Virus record (IMG/VR): IMGVR_UViG_3300046683_000382
Coordinates: 1 to 42,958 of that record
Length of the DNA stretch: 42,958 nt
Reading direction: 5' to 3' (one strand)
From: a virus
Shown: in pieces, positions 17,087 through 23,255 of the stretch
How positions within the stretch are numbered: position 1 is the first letter of the stretch
Layout of the letters: each line of letters begins with the position of its first letter
Position numbers and translations under genes: made by a program
Notes under the pieces: model-generated
What the model saw: only the letters and a program-made list of their open reading frames with translations
Told to the model about the DNA's origin: nothing
The model's database searches: none

Positions 17087-17324
17087 TCATTTCCTCCTGG
17101 ATCGCGGTCAGGTGATCCTCGACCATCTTGACGTGGCGATCCGTTTCGTCCAGCCTCATTTTCAGAATCTTCCAGCCTTCGGCGTATGCCCCCAAGATGC
17201 CCCCCATCCCCCTCATGGTCTGGGCGATCACCTCTTCCACCGGGACGGGGGACGGCGGGGGCGCGGCCTCCGGTTGCGGAGTGATTCCGGCTTCTCTCAA
17301 TTTGCGGGGTCCCTTTTTCTTCAT
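17055..17324 (-). CDS. Hypothetical helical protein
   Basis: The product has 89 residues from ATG 17324, which makes an ATGA overlap with the methyltransferase stop and has GGAGG just upstream. A basic N-terminus and a Pro-rich stretch (PEAAPPPSPVPVEE) precede one long amphipathic helix (AYAEGWKILKMRLDETDRHV). Its last 32 bases overlap the ERF start in another frame. A role as an ERF partner is possible but rests only on coupling. Confidence 0.55.
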   Translation of the reverse strand: MKKKGPRKLREAGITPQPEAAPPPSPVPVEEVIAQTMRGMGGILGAYAEGWKILKMRLDETDRHVKMVEDHLTAIQEEMNGKRIIVPGS

Positions 17325-17923
17325 GATCCTCCCCATTGGTCGGCCATCGCGTTTGCGATGCCGGGATACGTTCTGGCTCGGTCGGCAGCCCTCGTCGGAC
17401 TCGGGCCGAGCTTGTTTTGTCCCGAAGGGGTCTGGTTTGCCCTTCTCGCTTTCCTGCCACCCGGAAGCTCGTTGGTCGGCTCAAGCAACGGCAGACCCTT
17501 TAGCCAGAGACACGTCGCCTTGCTCGCATCCTCACCAAATTGCCACGGGTGGATGATCTGGTCGGGCCTCCGGTACGCCGTCGAGATTCTTCCGATCGGA
17601 TTTTCGAGAGCGATCTTCGGAATCCGGTGCGCGATTGACCCCACCCCCATGAGGTTGAAGATAAAAAGCATCGACTCATGGGTCCTCTCTTCCCGCCCGG
17701 GAATCCGGGTGTTCCAATGGAGTCCCGACGACGCGAGATAAGTGCATGGAGGATGGGCGATCATCATGTCCCATCCGTCCTCAAGGATTTCGCACACGTC
17801 CCCAACGATGTGCGGCCCCGGCCTTTCCGAGGGCACGAGATCGCAGGAAACGGCTTCATGCCCCCGGGCGATGAAGGCGTCCCTGACGATTCCCGAGAAT
17901 TCACACGCTACGAGAACCCTCAC
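17321..17923 (-). CDS. DNA cytosine methyltransferase-like protein
   Basis: The product has 200 residues from GTG 17923, supported by GGAGGAAAG directly upstream and a GTGA overlap with the nuclease gene. An SAM-binding N-terminus (RVLVACEFSGIVRDAF) resembles motif I of C5-methyltransferases. HEAVSCDL follows as motif II-like, and MIAHPPCTYLA carries the Pro-Pro-Cys of motif IV (C60 as the candidate nucleophile). ALENPIGRIS and the C-terminal TRAADRARTYPGIANAMADQW are typical of a widespread short phage family. It lacks an obvious target-recognition domain and is much shorter than full Dcm-type enzymes, so its specificity is unknown. It may protect phage DNA from restriction. Confidence 0.8.
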   Translation of the reverse strand: MRVLVACEFSGIVRDAFIARGHEAVSCDLVPSERPGPHIVGDVCEILEDGWDMMIAHPPCTYLASSGLHWNTRIPGREERTHESMLFIFNLMGVGSIAHRIPKIALENPIGRISTAYRRPDQIIHPWQFGEDASKATCLWLKGLPLLEPTNELPGGRKARRANQTPSGQNKLGPSPTRAADRARTYPGIANAMADQWGGS

Positions 17924-18765
17924 CTTTCCTCCAATGCCACCGACACCTGGGAACGCTTGCCGTAGGGACAAACCGATTCCCATGCGCCGCACCACTTCTG
18001 GGAGCAGACCCACCCGTTGGTAGAACCCTTGTCCACGGGCAGCATCAACCCCTGCTTGAATACCTCCGAGAGATTGGCGACGACCGACTCCAGGACCTCG
18101 TGCTGGCGTTCTCCGCGCCACGACTTGACCACCTCGAAATCGGGAACGGGGTTCTTCTTGTAGGCATTCACCTCGTCCACGAATTGGTCCTGCTCGCCCG
18201 TTTTCTGGGCCTTCAACGCCGCGTAGGTCGAATACTGATAGTCCGTATGGACCTGTTCCGGGGTACGGCGCCGGGAGCCCCGGCGGGTCAGGTCACGAGT
18301 CTTGAGATCGAGAATCCGGTTGTCCGAGACGTCCACGTCGAGATGCCCGATCACGGTCACGCCGCCCAATTCCCCGATGATCTCGGTTTCGACGGCGCGG
18401 CCAGAGAGAAGGTCCCGGTTCTCGTTGTACTTGTCGAGCATCGACATTCCCGTATCGGAATAGACCCCGAACGCCTTGGCGACACCCCCGAGATCGAGGA
18501 TTTCCGGATCGTCCGGGTTGACCACGCGGGACGACTGCTCCAGGTCGTCGTATAGGCATTCCTTCAGCTTCTCGATCGGCTCATAGGAGCCGGTCCGAAT
18601 CTTGACCTTCTGATCCCTTTCCAAGATCGTCCGGTGGACGGCAGAGCCGAATTCCGTGGCGATCCCCGGAGGAAGCCTCAACTTCTCGACGTAGAAGTAG
18701 TACGCCCGCATCTGGCAGAGCATCGCGCTCTTGATGAAAGACGGGCGCATCACGAAGTCGGTCAT
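17920..18765 (-). CDS. Cas4/RecB-like PD-(D/E)XK exonuclease with four-cysteine signature
   Basis: The product has 281 residues from ATG 18765 (ATGA overlap); a GTG at 18771 would add two residues. The motifs in order are Cys17 (KSAMLCQMRAYYFY), GSAVH at 40-44, GHLDVD with Asp143, DLK at 153-155, the QYSTYAAL helix at 177-184, and a C-terminal triplet of cysteines (C254, C259, C266). One N-terminal and three C-terminal cysteines match the Fe-S cluster arrangement of Cas4 and AddB-type nucleases. It probably resects double-strand ends to feed the ERF annealing protein two genes downstream. Confidence 0.85.
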   Translation of the reverse strand: MTDFVMRPSFIKSAMLCQMRAYYFYVEKLRLPPGIATEFGSAVHRTILERDQKVKIRTGSYEPIEKLKECLYDDLEQSSRVVNPDDPEILDLGGVAKAFGVYSDTGMSMLDKYNENRDLLSGRAVETEIIGELGGVTVIGHLDVDVSDNRILDLKTRDLTRRGSRRRTPEQVHTDYQYSTYAALKAQKTGEQDQFVDEVNAYKKNPVPDFEVVKSWRGERQHEVLESVVANLSEVFKQGLMLPVDKGSTNGWVCSQKWCGAWESVCPYGKRSQVSVALEER

Positions 18766-19040
18766 TTCCACCCCATCTTCTTTCTGATCTCTGCGATGGA
18801 AGCCTCCCGTGCCTCTGCCTTGGCGATTCGCTTGGCCTCCAGCTTCTTCTGCTTTTCCCGCATCGCCACCTCGTACTTCTCGGCTGCCGAGAGGTAGAGC
18901 GCGATGAAGGCTTCCGAGAGCTTTCGTTCGGTGAGAACCTGACGGTCGGTCGTTCCGACGATCGCGATCATGTCCCCCGGCGAATGGTCCAGAATCTTCA
19001 GTTCGTAGGTCGAGAGGGTCGCGAGATCAATCTTCTCCAA
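18762..19040 (-). CDS. Hypothetical coiled-coil protein
   Basis: The product has 92 residues. I chose TTG 19040, with GAGAGG about seven bases upstream; no ATG lies before residue 24. After a short alpha/beta start (SPGDMIAIVGTTDRQVL) the chain becomes one Lys/Glu/Ala-rich helix (MREKQKKLEAKRIAKAEARE). No family is recognised. It is directly coupled to the Cas4-like nuclease and may be its accessory. Confidence 0.5.
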   Translation of the reverse strand: MEKIDLATLSTYELKILDHSPGDMIAIVGTTDRQVLTERKLSEAFIALYLSAAEKYEVAMREKQKKLEAKRIAKAEAREASIAEIRKKMGWK

Positions 19041-19221
19041 TTTCCATCCTCTCTACGATTCTCCGCATTCGGCGGTAGTCCCAACTTCCCACGCTCCTGC
19101 CAAGGATGGTGAATTCGTCCGTTGGGCGCGGTTTCCTGCTGTACCGGAGCTTGGAGAAGAGAAACGCCCCGAGGGCGAATCCCCCGACCAGGAATGCGAT
19201 GAACGTGTGATCGTCAGCCAT
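19027..19221 (-). CDS. Small membrane protein
   Basis: The product has 64 residues with an N-terminal transmembrane segment (FIAFLVGGFALGAFLFS), followed by a basic stop-transfer region (KLRYSRKPR) and a soluble tail. It overlaps the next gene by 14 bases and the previous by 8. The function is unknown. Confidence 0.5.
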   Translation of the reverse strand: MADDHTFIAFLVGGFALGAFLFSKLRYSRKPRPTDEFTILGRSVGSWDYRRMRRIVERMEIGED

Positions 19222-19438
19222 TTTCCACGTCCAGCGATTTCGTGATCTTCACTCCGAGTTTCTTTAACCGCGATGCCGTGTTCTGGACCCACCTCCAGTC
19301 CGACGGGCTGGCTGCCCACGAGACCACGCCACCGTTGACCCTGGCCAGATAGTGATTCTTTGCTCCGTAGCGAACGTCGAATCCGGCTTGCGTCAGATTG
19401 GCCGCGAGCCTTGCGGCATCCCTTTGTTCCTGGCTCAT
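19214..19438 (-). CDS. Small HicA/dsRBD-like fold protein
   Basis: The product has 74 residues. The pattern LTQAGFDVRYGAKNHYLARVNGG, then SPSDWRWVQNTASRLKKLGV, resembles short phage proteins with the HicA-type fold, in which GGxxxSAxxHxxY-like strands precede a helix. No HicB partner lies next to it, so a toxin role is unlikely. Start and stop are coupled to both neighbours (TAATG with the preceding gene). Confidence 0.5.
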   Translation of the reverse strand: MSQEQRDAARLAANLTQAGFDVRYGAKNHYLARVNGGVVSWAASPSDWRWVQNTASRLKKLGVKITKSLDVENG

Positions 19439-19962
19439 TACCCACTCCTTTCTTTCCAGATTTCATCGAACTCGCGCATTTCTTCTTGGTCGGCGCAGAA
19501 ATCCCGGCCATACCCCAGGTCCTTCACGCGCCACGGCTGGAAGAGTTCACCGGCTGCCATGAATCCCCGAAAACTGTACGGTCCCCATCCGTCACCCATG
19601 ACGAGCGCAAAACCGTCGGGCCAATGCTTCCTGATCTTCCACTCCTGAACGATCAGACGGTGCCACCGATGCCTGATGGACTTCGAATCAAACGTCTTGC
19701 CGCGATAGGAGAAATCGTGGTTATCGTCCGCCGCCCTACGGGGATGAACAACGAAGAACTCATCACCTACCGGAATTCCGAGAATCTTCCTGCACGCAAA
19801 CTCTCCGAGCCATCCGCGTTCGTTCATCGCGAGGGTTGTCTCAATCCCGTAGGTTCCATTCCCCGCCAGCCCGTCACGCTTATTGGCGTCATCGACGGCT
19901 CGTGCGAACGCCTTGACCTTCGTGAACTCTTCGTCCGTGAGGGTATAAATCTCCCCGATCAC
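19438..19962 (-). CDS. Probable PD-(D/E)XK-type nuclease
   Basis: The product has 174 residues from GTG 19962 (GTGA overlap with the HTH gene). Candidate active-site elements are Glu54 (GWLGEFACRKILG), Asp83 (DNHDFSYRGKTF) and Asp92-x-Lys94 (FDSKSIRHRW), in the order expected for restriction-endonuclease-like folds. The C-terminal half is Trp/Phe-rich and lacks recognised domains. It would be the third nuclease of this superfamily in the unit. Family assignment is by motif only. Confidence 0.6.
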   Translation of the reverse strand: MIGEIYTLTDEEFTKVKAFARAVDDANKRDGLAGNGTYGIETTLAMNERGWLGEFACRKILGIPVGDEFFVVHPRRAADDNHDFSYRGKTFDSKSIRHRWHRLIVQEWKIRKHWPDGFALVMGDGWGPYSFRGFMAAGELFQPWRVKDLGYGRDFCADQEEMREFDEIWKERSG

Positions 19963-20237
19963 GCCCGGGCTCTCCGTAAGACCTTCTCGCGGATCGCCCT
20001 CATTTTGCTGCGATGGGCAGATGCGGCCTCCGTCAACCATCCCCACCTGGCGCCCAGAGCAATATCCACCGCTGTTTGTTTGGAGATTCCAAACGCTGCG
20101 GCGACGTTGGTGGGAGAGAACCCCGCGTTGATCGCGTCGTAGATCATCAAAGCGTCCGTCGGCCCGATCTTTGCGGACGGGCTCTTGCTGCCCCGCAGCG
20201 GACTTGGACCCCGGGGCACCACTTTCTTCCAGGACAT
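19959..20237 (-). CDS. Helix-turn-helix DNA-binding protein
   Basis: The product has 92 residues. After a basic N-terminus, DALMIYDAINAGFSPTNVA followed by AAFGISKQTAVDIALG forms a sigma70-region-4-like or Hin-like helix-turn-helix, followed by the typical W-x-W-LT end. It is a candidate early regulator or DNA-binding accessory. The ATG follows the previous TAA directly. Confidence 0.65.
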   Translation of the reverse strand: MSWKKVVPRGPSPLRGSKSPSAKIGPTDALMIYDAINAGFSPTNVAAAFGISKQTAVDIALGARWGWLTEAASAHRSKMRAIREKVLRRARA

Positions 20238-20426
20238 TTATCCTTCCTTTCTTTCGCCGAGCGCGTCCCCCGCAGCCACGGCGGGGCGCGAACGGGCGAA
20301 GGCCGACGCGATGATCTCGCAGTCCTCGCAAGTTGAATCATGGCCCGTCAGCGGATTGCCGAGACCCAATGCTTCGCACGCCTCCCGCATCCACGGTTCC
20401 ACTTTCGGTTTCGATTCGTCGGTCAT
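20238..20426 (-). CDS. Hypothetical small protein
   Basis: The product has 62 residues from ATG 20426 (ATGA overlap). It contains WMREACEALGLGNPLTGHD and a CEDC pair, and may bind metal weakly. The longer open frame upstream reads through two other genes and is not used. No family is recognised. Confidence 0.5.
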   Translation of the reverse strand: MTDESKPKVEPWMREACEALGLGNPLTGHDSTCEDCEIIASAFARSRPAVAAGDALGERKEG

Positions 20427-20674
20427 TTCGCCACCGCCGGATCGCACGGCGGTTTCGGTTTTGTCGTATCTTCCCCGTTTCGGATCGCGTCCCGAAGATC
20501 GGCCAGAGCGAGAAACATTTCGTCCCGCTGTTTTTCCGCCGAACCCAGACGCGCCACCAAATTGTGAATCACTCGTAGCCGTTCGACGGCCACGCGCCGC
20601 CAATCGGTATCGACCATAGGCGGCCCCCATGACACGGCGGGTTCCTGATTTTGGGCGCGAGTTTCCTTTTTCAT
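20423..20674 (-). CDS. Hypothetical helical protein
   Basis: The product has 83 residues, overlapping both neighbours by four bases. One long helix (RRVAVERLRVIHNLVARL, then QRDEMFLALADLRDAI) sits between flexible, charged ends. No recognised motif is present. Confidence 0.5.
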   Translation of the reverse strand: MKKETRAQNQEPAVSWGPPMVDTDWRRVAVERLRVIHNLVARLGSAEKQRDEMFLALADLRDAIRNGEDTTKPKPPCDPAVAK

Positions 20675-20913
20675 TTCGCGTTCTCCTTCTCCCCGTCAGG
20701 CGCGACGGAATCGGCGGCAATCCACTCCTGCACCGCTTTCGCTGCCGTGATGTATTCGGAACTCGGCGTTTTCGTGATCTCCTGCCCCGGAACGTAGGTC
20801 ACCCAAATCAAGTCACGGAGATGCTTCGGCAGACGGAACCAATGCGGTCTGCAACCCCACATCGCGGGCGGAACCGGCTTGCCGCACCCCGGCCAATGGC
20901 AGGTGTGCGTCAT
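20671..20913 (-). CDS. Conserved phage zinc-finger protein (CHWPGC family)
   Basis: The product has 80 residues from ATG 20913. It opens with CHWPGCGKPVPPAMWGC and continues RPHWFRLPKHLRDLIWVTY, a pattern widespread in tailed phages with a Cys/His metal site. The function is unknown. The ATG overlaps the stop of the 32-residue membrane peptide gene upstream (ATGA). Confidence 0.7.
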   Translation of the reverse strand: MTHTCHWPGCGKPVPPAMWGCRPHWFRLPKHLRDLIWVTYVPGQEITKTPSSEYITAAKAVQEWIAADSVAPDGEKENAK

Positions 20914-21008
20914 GGGGTCACGCTCGAAAGCAGGGCTATCAGCAACATCCCTACCCACACGCCACTTAAGAATGCGATAGCTACGCCCACGAGCGAGTAT
21001 CGCTTCAC
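20910..21008 (-). CDS. 32-residue membrane peptide
   Basis: GTG 21008 is preceded by GGAGGAACC, a strong Shine-Dalgarno sequence, and forms a GTGA overlap with the previous stop; its own stop forms ATGA with the next start. The peptide is basic at the N-terminus (MKRYS) and then one hydrophobic helix (LVGVAIAFLSGVWVGMLLIA). Perfect coupling on both sides makes a real gene likely despite its size. Confidence 0.6.
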   Translation of the reverse strand: MKRYSLVGVAIAFLSGVWVGMLLIALLSSVTP

Positions 21009-21265
21009 GGTTCCTCCTTCTCGGCGGCGGCGCGGATCGCGTTGCAGTTTGCGGAATGGACTGAATACAGCCCTTCACGACAATGCAAGCACACCGCCGC
21101 GCAGTCCGCCTCCCGCGTCTCCCGCTCGACCGCCAGAAGCGCGGCGGCGATGATCTCCTCACCGAGCTTGAACGTCTTGCTGTTGAACGCCGCGATGTCC
21201 TCGAAATCGCCCATGCAGTCTCGCGCTCGCGCAGCGATCCGGGGCGGGATGGCGGGGGCGCTCAC
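21005..21265 (-). CDS. First gene of the leftward early unit, hypothetical
   Basis: The product has 86 residues from GTG 21265, about 20 bases downstream of the promoter at 21287-21315. The C-terminal half has CAAVCLHCREG, then SANCNAI, a possible Cys-rich metal site, after a helical ALLAVERETREADC stretch. Phage proteins of this pattern are common, but I cannot assign a function. Confidence 0.55.
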   Translation of the reverse strand: MSAPAIPPRIAARARDCMGDFEDIAAFNSKTFKLGEEIIAAALLAVERETREADCAAVCLHCREGLYSVHSANCNAIRAAAEKEEP

Positions 21266-21286
21266 GGCATCACCATCGGTAAGATA

Positions 21287-21315
21287 TTCATACTACACAC
21301 TCCATGCTTTGTCAA
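21287..21315 (-). promoter_or_regulatory. Sigma70-type promoter of the leftward early unit
   Basis: On the minus strand a perfect TTGACA (-35, 21315-21310) is separated by 17 bases from TATGAA (-10, 21292-21287). The first start codon lies about 20 bases downstream. It would drive the roughly 6.6 kb run of coupled genes down to 14653. Confidence 0.75.
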
Positions 21316-21328
21316 GACATTTCTCGTG

Positions 21329-21808
21329 CTACGCCTTCTTCCCGCCCAAGAGGTGGTCGGAGACCTTGACCCTCTGGACGTAGGGGGAGAGGTCGAGCTT
21401 CAGGGCGAGGGCGACCTTCTGGGCGGGCATCCGGAAGCCCTTGCCGTCGTCCCGCTTGACGTTGATCGGGTACTTCTCCGAGCGGGGCGACATTCCGGTC
21501 ACGGTCCACCCGCGCCCCGACTCCATGAAGGTCATGCCGAAGTGTTCCGGGCGGAAGGGGCCTTCGAAGGAGTAGCCCGAGCCCAGATGAATGTACCGGC
21601 AGCTTGCGTTCCAGAGGGCGCGGTCCCTCTCGGTTCCCACGCCCCCCTTGTCCGGGATTCCGATCTCGACTGCCCAATTGAATCCGCCGTCGCCGTACTT
21701 CATGCGGGTCTTGGTGGTCGTCAGCCCGTGGGCTGACAGGACCGCCTTGACCGCCGCCGTAAGCTCGCCCGCGAGAATCCTTGCGTTGTCACGATCTGCT
21801 GTTTCCAT
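21329..21808 (-). CDS. Conserved hypothetical protein
   Basis: The product has 159 residues from ATG 21808, with AAGGAGG about seven bases upstream. It is mixed alpha/beta: a helical start (DNARILAGELTAAVKAVL), a central strand-rich part (YIHLGSGYSFEGPFRP), then KYPINVKRDDGKGFRMPAQKV. I recognise no enzyme motif. It stands alone between the terminator at 21960-21983 and the early promoter, which lies just beyond its stop codon, so it needs its own promoter or read-through. Upstream in-frame sequence is made of repeated CAACGCAAGG units. Confidence 0.55.
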   Translation of the reverse strand: METADRDNARILAGELTAAVKAVLSAHGLTTTKTRMKYGDGGFNWAVEIGIPDKGGVGTERDRALWNASCRYIHLGSGYSFEGPFRPEHFGMTFMESGRGWTVTGMSPRSEKYPINVKRDDGKGFRMPAQKVALALKLDLSPYVQRVKVSDHLLGGKKA

Positions 21809-21858
21809 TCGATTCCTCCTTGCGTTGCGATTTGTCCTTGCGTTACGTCCTTGCGTTG
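21779..21858. repeat. Four CCTTGCGTTG repeats around the start of the 21808 gene
   Basis: Copies lie at 21779-21788, 21818-21827, 21836-21845 (last base A) and 21849-21858. On the minus strand they read CAACGCAAGG. The copy at 21818 includes the Shine-Dalgarno sequence, and the one at 21779 lies within the coding region (residues NAR). Confidence 0.7.
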
Positions 21859-21889
21859 CAAAATTTCCGGCGCCCCGGCGGGGCGGGGG

Positions 21890-21936
21890 CCGGTGGTGGT
21901 GGTGCCACCGCCGCCTGGTGGTTGTGCTACCACCGG
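21890..21936. repeat. Nested GGTGGT palindromes
   Basis: CCGGTGGT (21890-21897) pairs with ACCACCGG (21929-21936). Inside lie GGTGG-TG-CCACC (21898-21909) and GGTGGT-TGTGCT-ACCACC (21917-21934). The unit resembles the palindromes clustered at 26286-26493. Confidence 0.6.
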
Positions 21937-21959
21937 CGGAAATCCTGCGGAAAAGGAAA

Positions 21960-21983
21960 GAGGCGGGGATTTCTCCCCGCCTC
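21960..21983 (-). terminator. Intrinsic terminator of the amidoligase unit
   Basis: GAGGCGGGGA and TCCCCGCCTC form a ten-base-pair stem with a four-base loop. On the minus strand it is followed by TTTCCTTTTCC. It lies eight bases beyond the stop of the last gene in the 25857-21991 unit, so that unit is transcriptionally separate from the early unit. Confidence 0.75.
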
Positions 21984-21990
21984 CCGCCCG

Positions 21991-22089
21991 CTACTTTTTC
22001 TTTCCTCCTTTCCGCTTCTCTGCCAGAAGCCTGTCGATTCGCTTCGCCCTGGCTTTGGCGATCACCTTCCAATTGTTTTTTACCTTCAT
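21991..22089 (-). CDS. 32-residue basic peptide
   Basis: ATG 22089 makes an ATGA overlap with the glutamine amidotransferase stop. The peptide is strongly basic and helical (NNWKVIAKARAKRIDRLLA, ending in KGGKKK). It is the last gene of the amidoligase unit and may bind nucleic acid or act as a substrate or partner; this is open. Confidence 0.5.
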   Translation of the reverse strand: MKVKNNWKVIAKARAKRIDRLLAEKRKGGKKK

Positions 22090-23255
22090 GAGATCGCCGT
22101 TTCCCTCCCCAGACACGAGTCGCAGATGATCATGTTCTGGTATGGAGTCCAGCCGTCTCCCGCGCCAATCGGCATATCGCACCGATCGCAGACGGGAGAA
22201 CCGGAACCTTTCAGAACGGCCTGGGCTTCGGAAGTCTGGAATTCAAGCTCGTCGGCTTCGTCCCATTTCCCCGATTGGATAGCCTGCTCGACTTCCTTCG
22301 GCGTAGGAACGGCGGTCAACGGGCGAACCGGCTTTCCGAACCGCTGCCAATCCCCGTAGTTGAACGTACCGCCGTGTTCCTTGTAATCGAGATACGCTTT
22401 CGCAGGAACGGCGTCCTTGGATTCTCCGGCGTAATTAACCCATTTGCCGGATCGATCCTTGATCCAATATCCACCGTGTTTCCCCGTGAAAACGTCCTCA
22501 TCGACGCGACCATCCCATCCGTAGGAACCGGAATAGCTGGAAGCGTTCGCCTCTTTCAGTTTGACCTTCATCTTTGAATGAAAGAGGGTTCCATCCTCGA
22601 CGTAATAGAGGCGCCTTTGCTTGACGGTGTAGAACCCATGATCGGCAATCCCCGCCAATCCGCACGCCATGTCAATCGCGTCCCTGGTAGATGCCCAGAC
22701 GACGCCATTGCAGACCTTCGTGTCTTTCGGATCATTGAAGATTCCCGCGATGTAGAGGTCACCACGACCCCATCTCGCCATGTAAACCCTCTGCGGTTCG
22801 TCGGAACGGATGTAGGTAATCGCGCCGTATCCCTCGATATCGGAGCAATCCTTTCCGTTTGCGATCTGCCAGAAGATATGCATGGAGTCCACCGGAAGAT
22901 CGATTGAATACTTCCGGTTTAATTCGTCATCGTTCCAGATGATCCCATTGTGCGCCCCGATCACGTTGCATTCCGGACCTTCGATGTAGAACGGATGGGA
23001 ATTTTCCTCCGTGACCGCGCCCGTAGTGGCTTGGCGAGTGTGTCCCAGAACCGCCCCATGTTTGGAGAGTTCTGCCGCATTGACTCCAATCGTAGGATTT
23101 CCTACGCCCCGTTTGGTCTCACCTCCCGGAACGTGGTATCCCCACGATTGATCGCCCCGATCCTCCATTTCCCGAATCAGGATGGCGAGCAGCGCAGAAC
23201 GCTGCGACCTGGAGGACGATTTCTCGAACCCCTGTATTCCGTACAATCCGCACAT
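22086..23255 (-). CDS. Class II glutamine amidotransferase (Ntn hydrolase) with zinc ribbon
   Basis: The product has 389 residues. It begins MCGLYGIQGF, so Cys2 becomes the N-terminal nucleophile after Met removal. GHTRQATTG (71-79, Arg74), NSHPF (85-89), GAHNGIIWND (100-109) and the DSMHIFW region match the glutaminase sites of GlmS, PurF and AsnB. No synthase domain follows. The C-terminus instead has a CDRC...CDSC zinc ribbon (about 353-378). It would release ammonia from glutamine, or hydrolyse a related amide, for the amidoligase encoded just upstream; the two genes overlap by TAATG. Amidoligases of the PF12224 family are known for such neighbours. Confidence 0.88.
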   Translation of the reverse strand: MCGLYGIQGFEKSSSRSQRSALLAILIREMEDRGDQSWGYHVPGGETKRGVGNPTIGVNAAELSKHGAVLGHTRQATTGAVTEENSHPFYIEGPECNVIGAHNGIIWNDDELNRKYSIDLPVDSMHIFWQIANGKDCSDIEGYGAITYIRSDEPQRVYMARWGRGDLYIAGIFNDPKDTKVCNGVVWASTRDAIDMACGLAGIADHGFYTVKQRRLYYVEDGTLFHSKMKVKLKEANASSYSGSYGWDGRVDEDVFTGKHGGYWIKDRSGKWVNYAGESKDAVPAKAYLDYKEHGGTFNYGDWQRFGKPVRPLTAVPTPKEVEQAIQSGKWDEADELEFQTSEAQAVLKGSGSPVCDRCDMPIGAGDGWTPYQNMIICDSCLGRETAIS

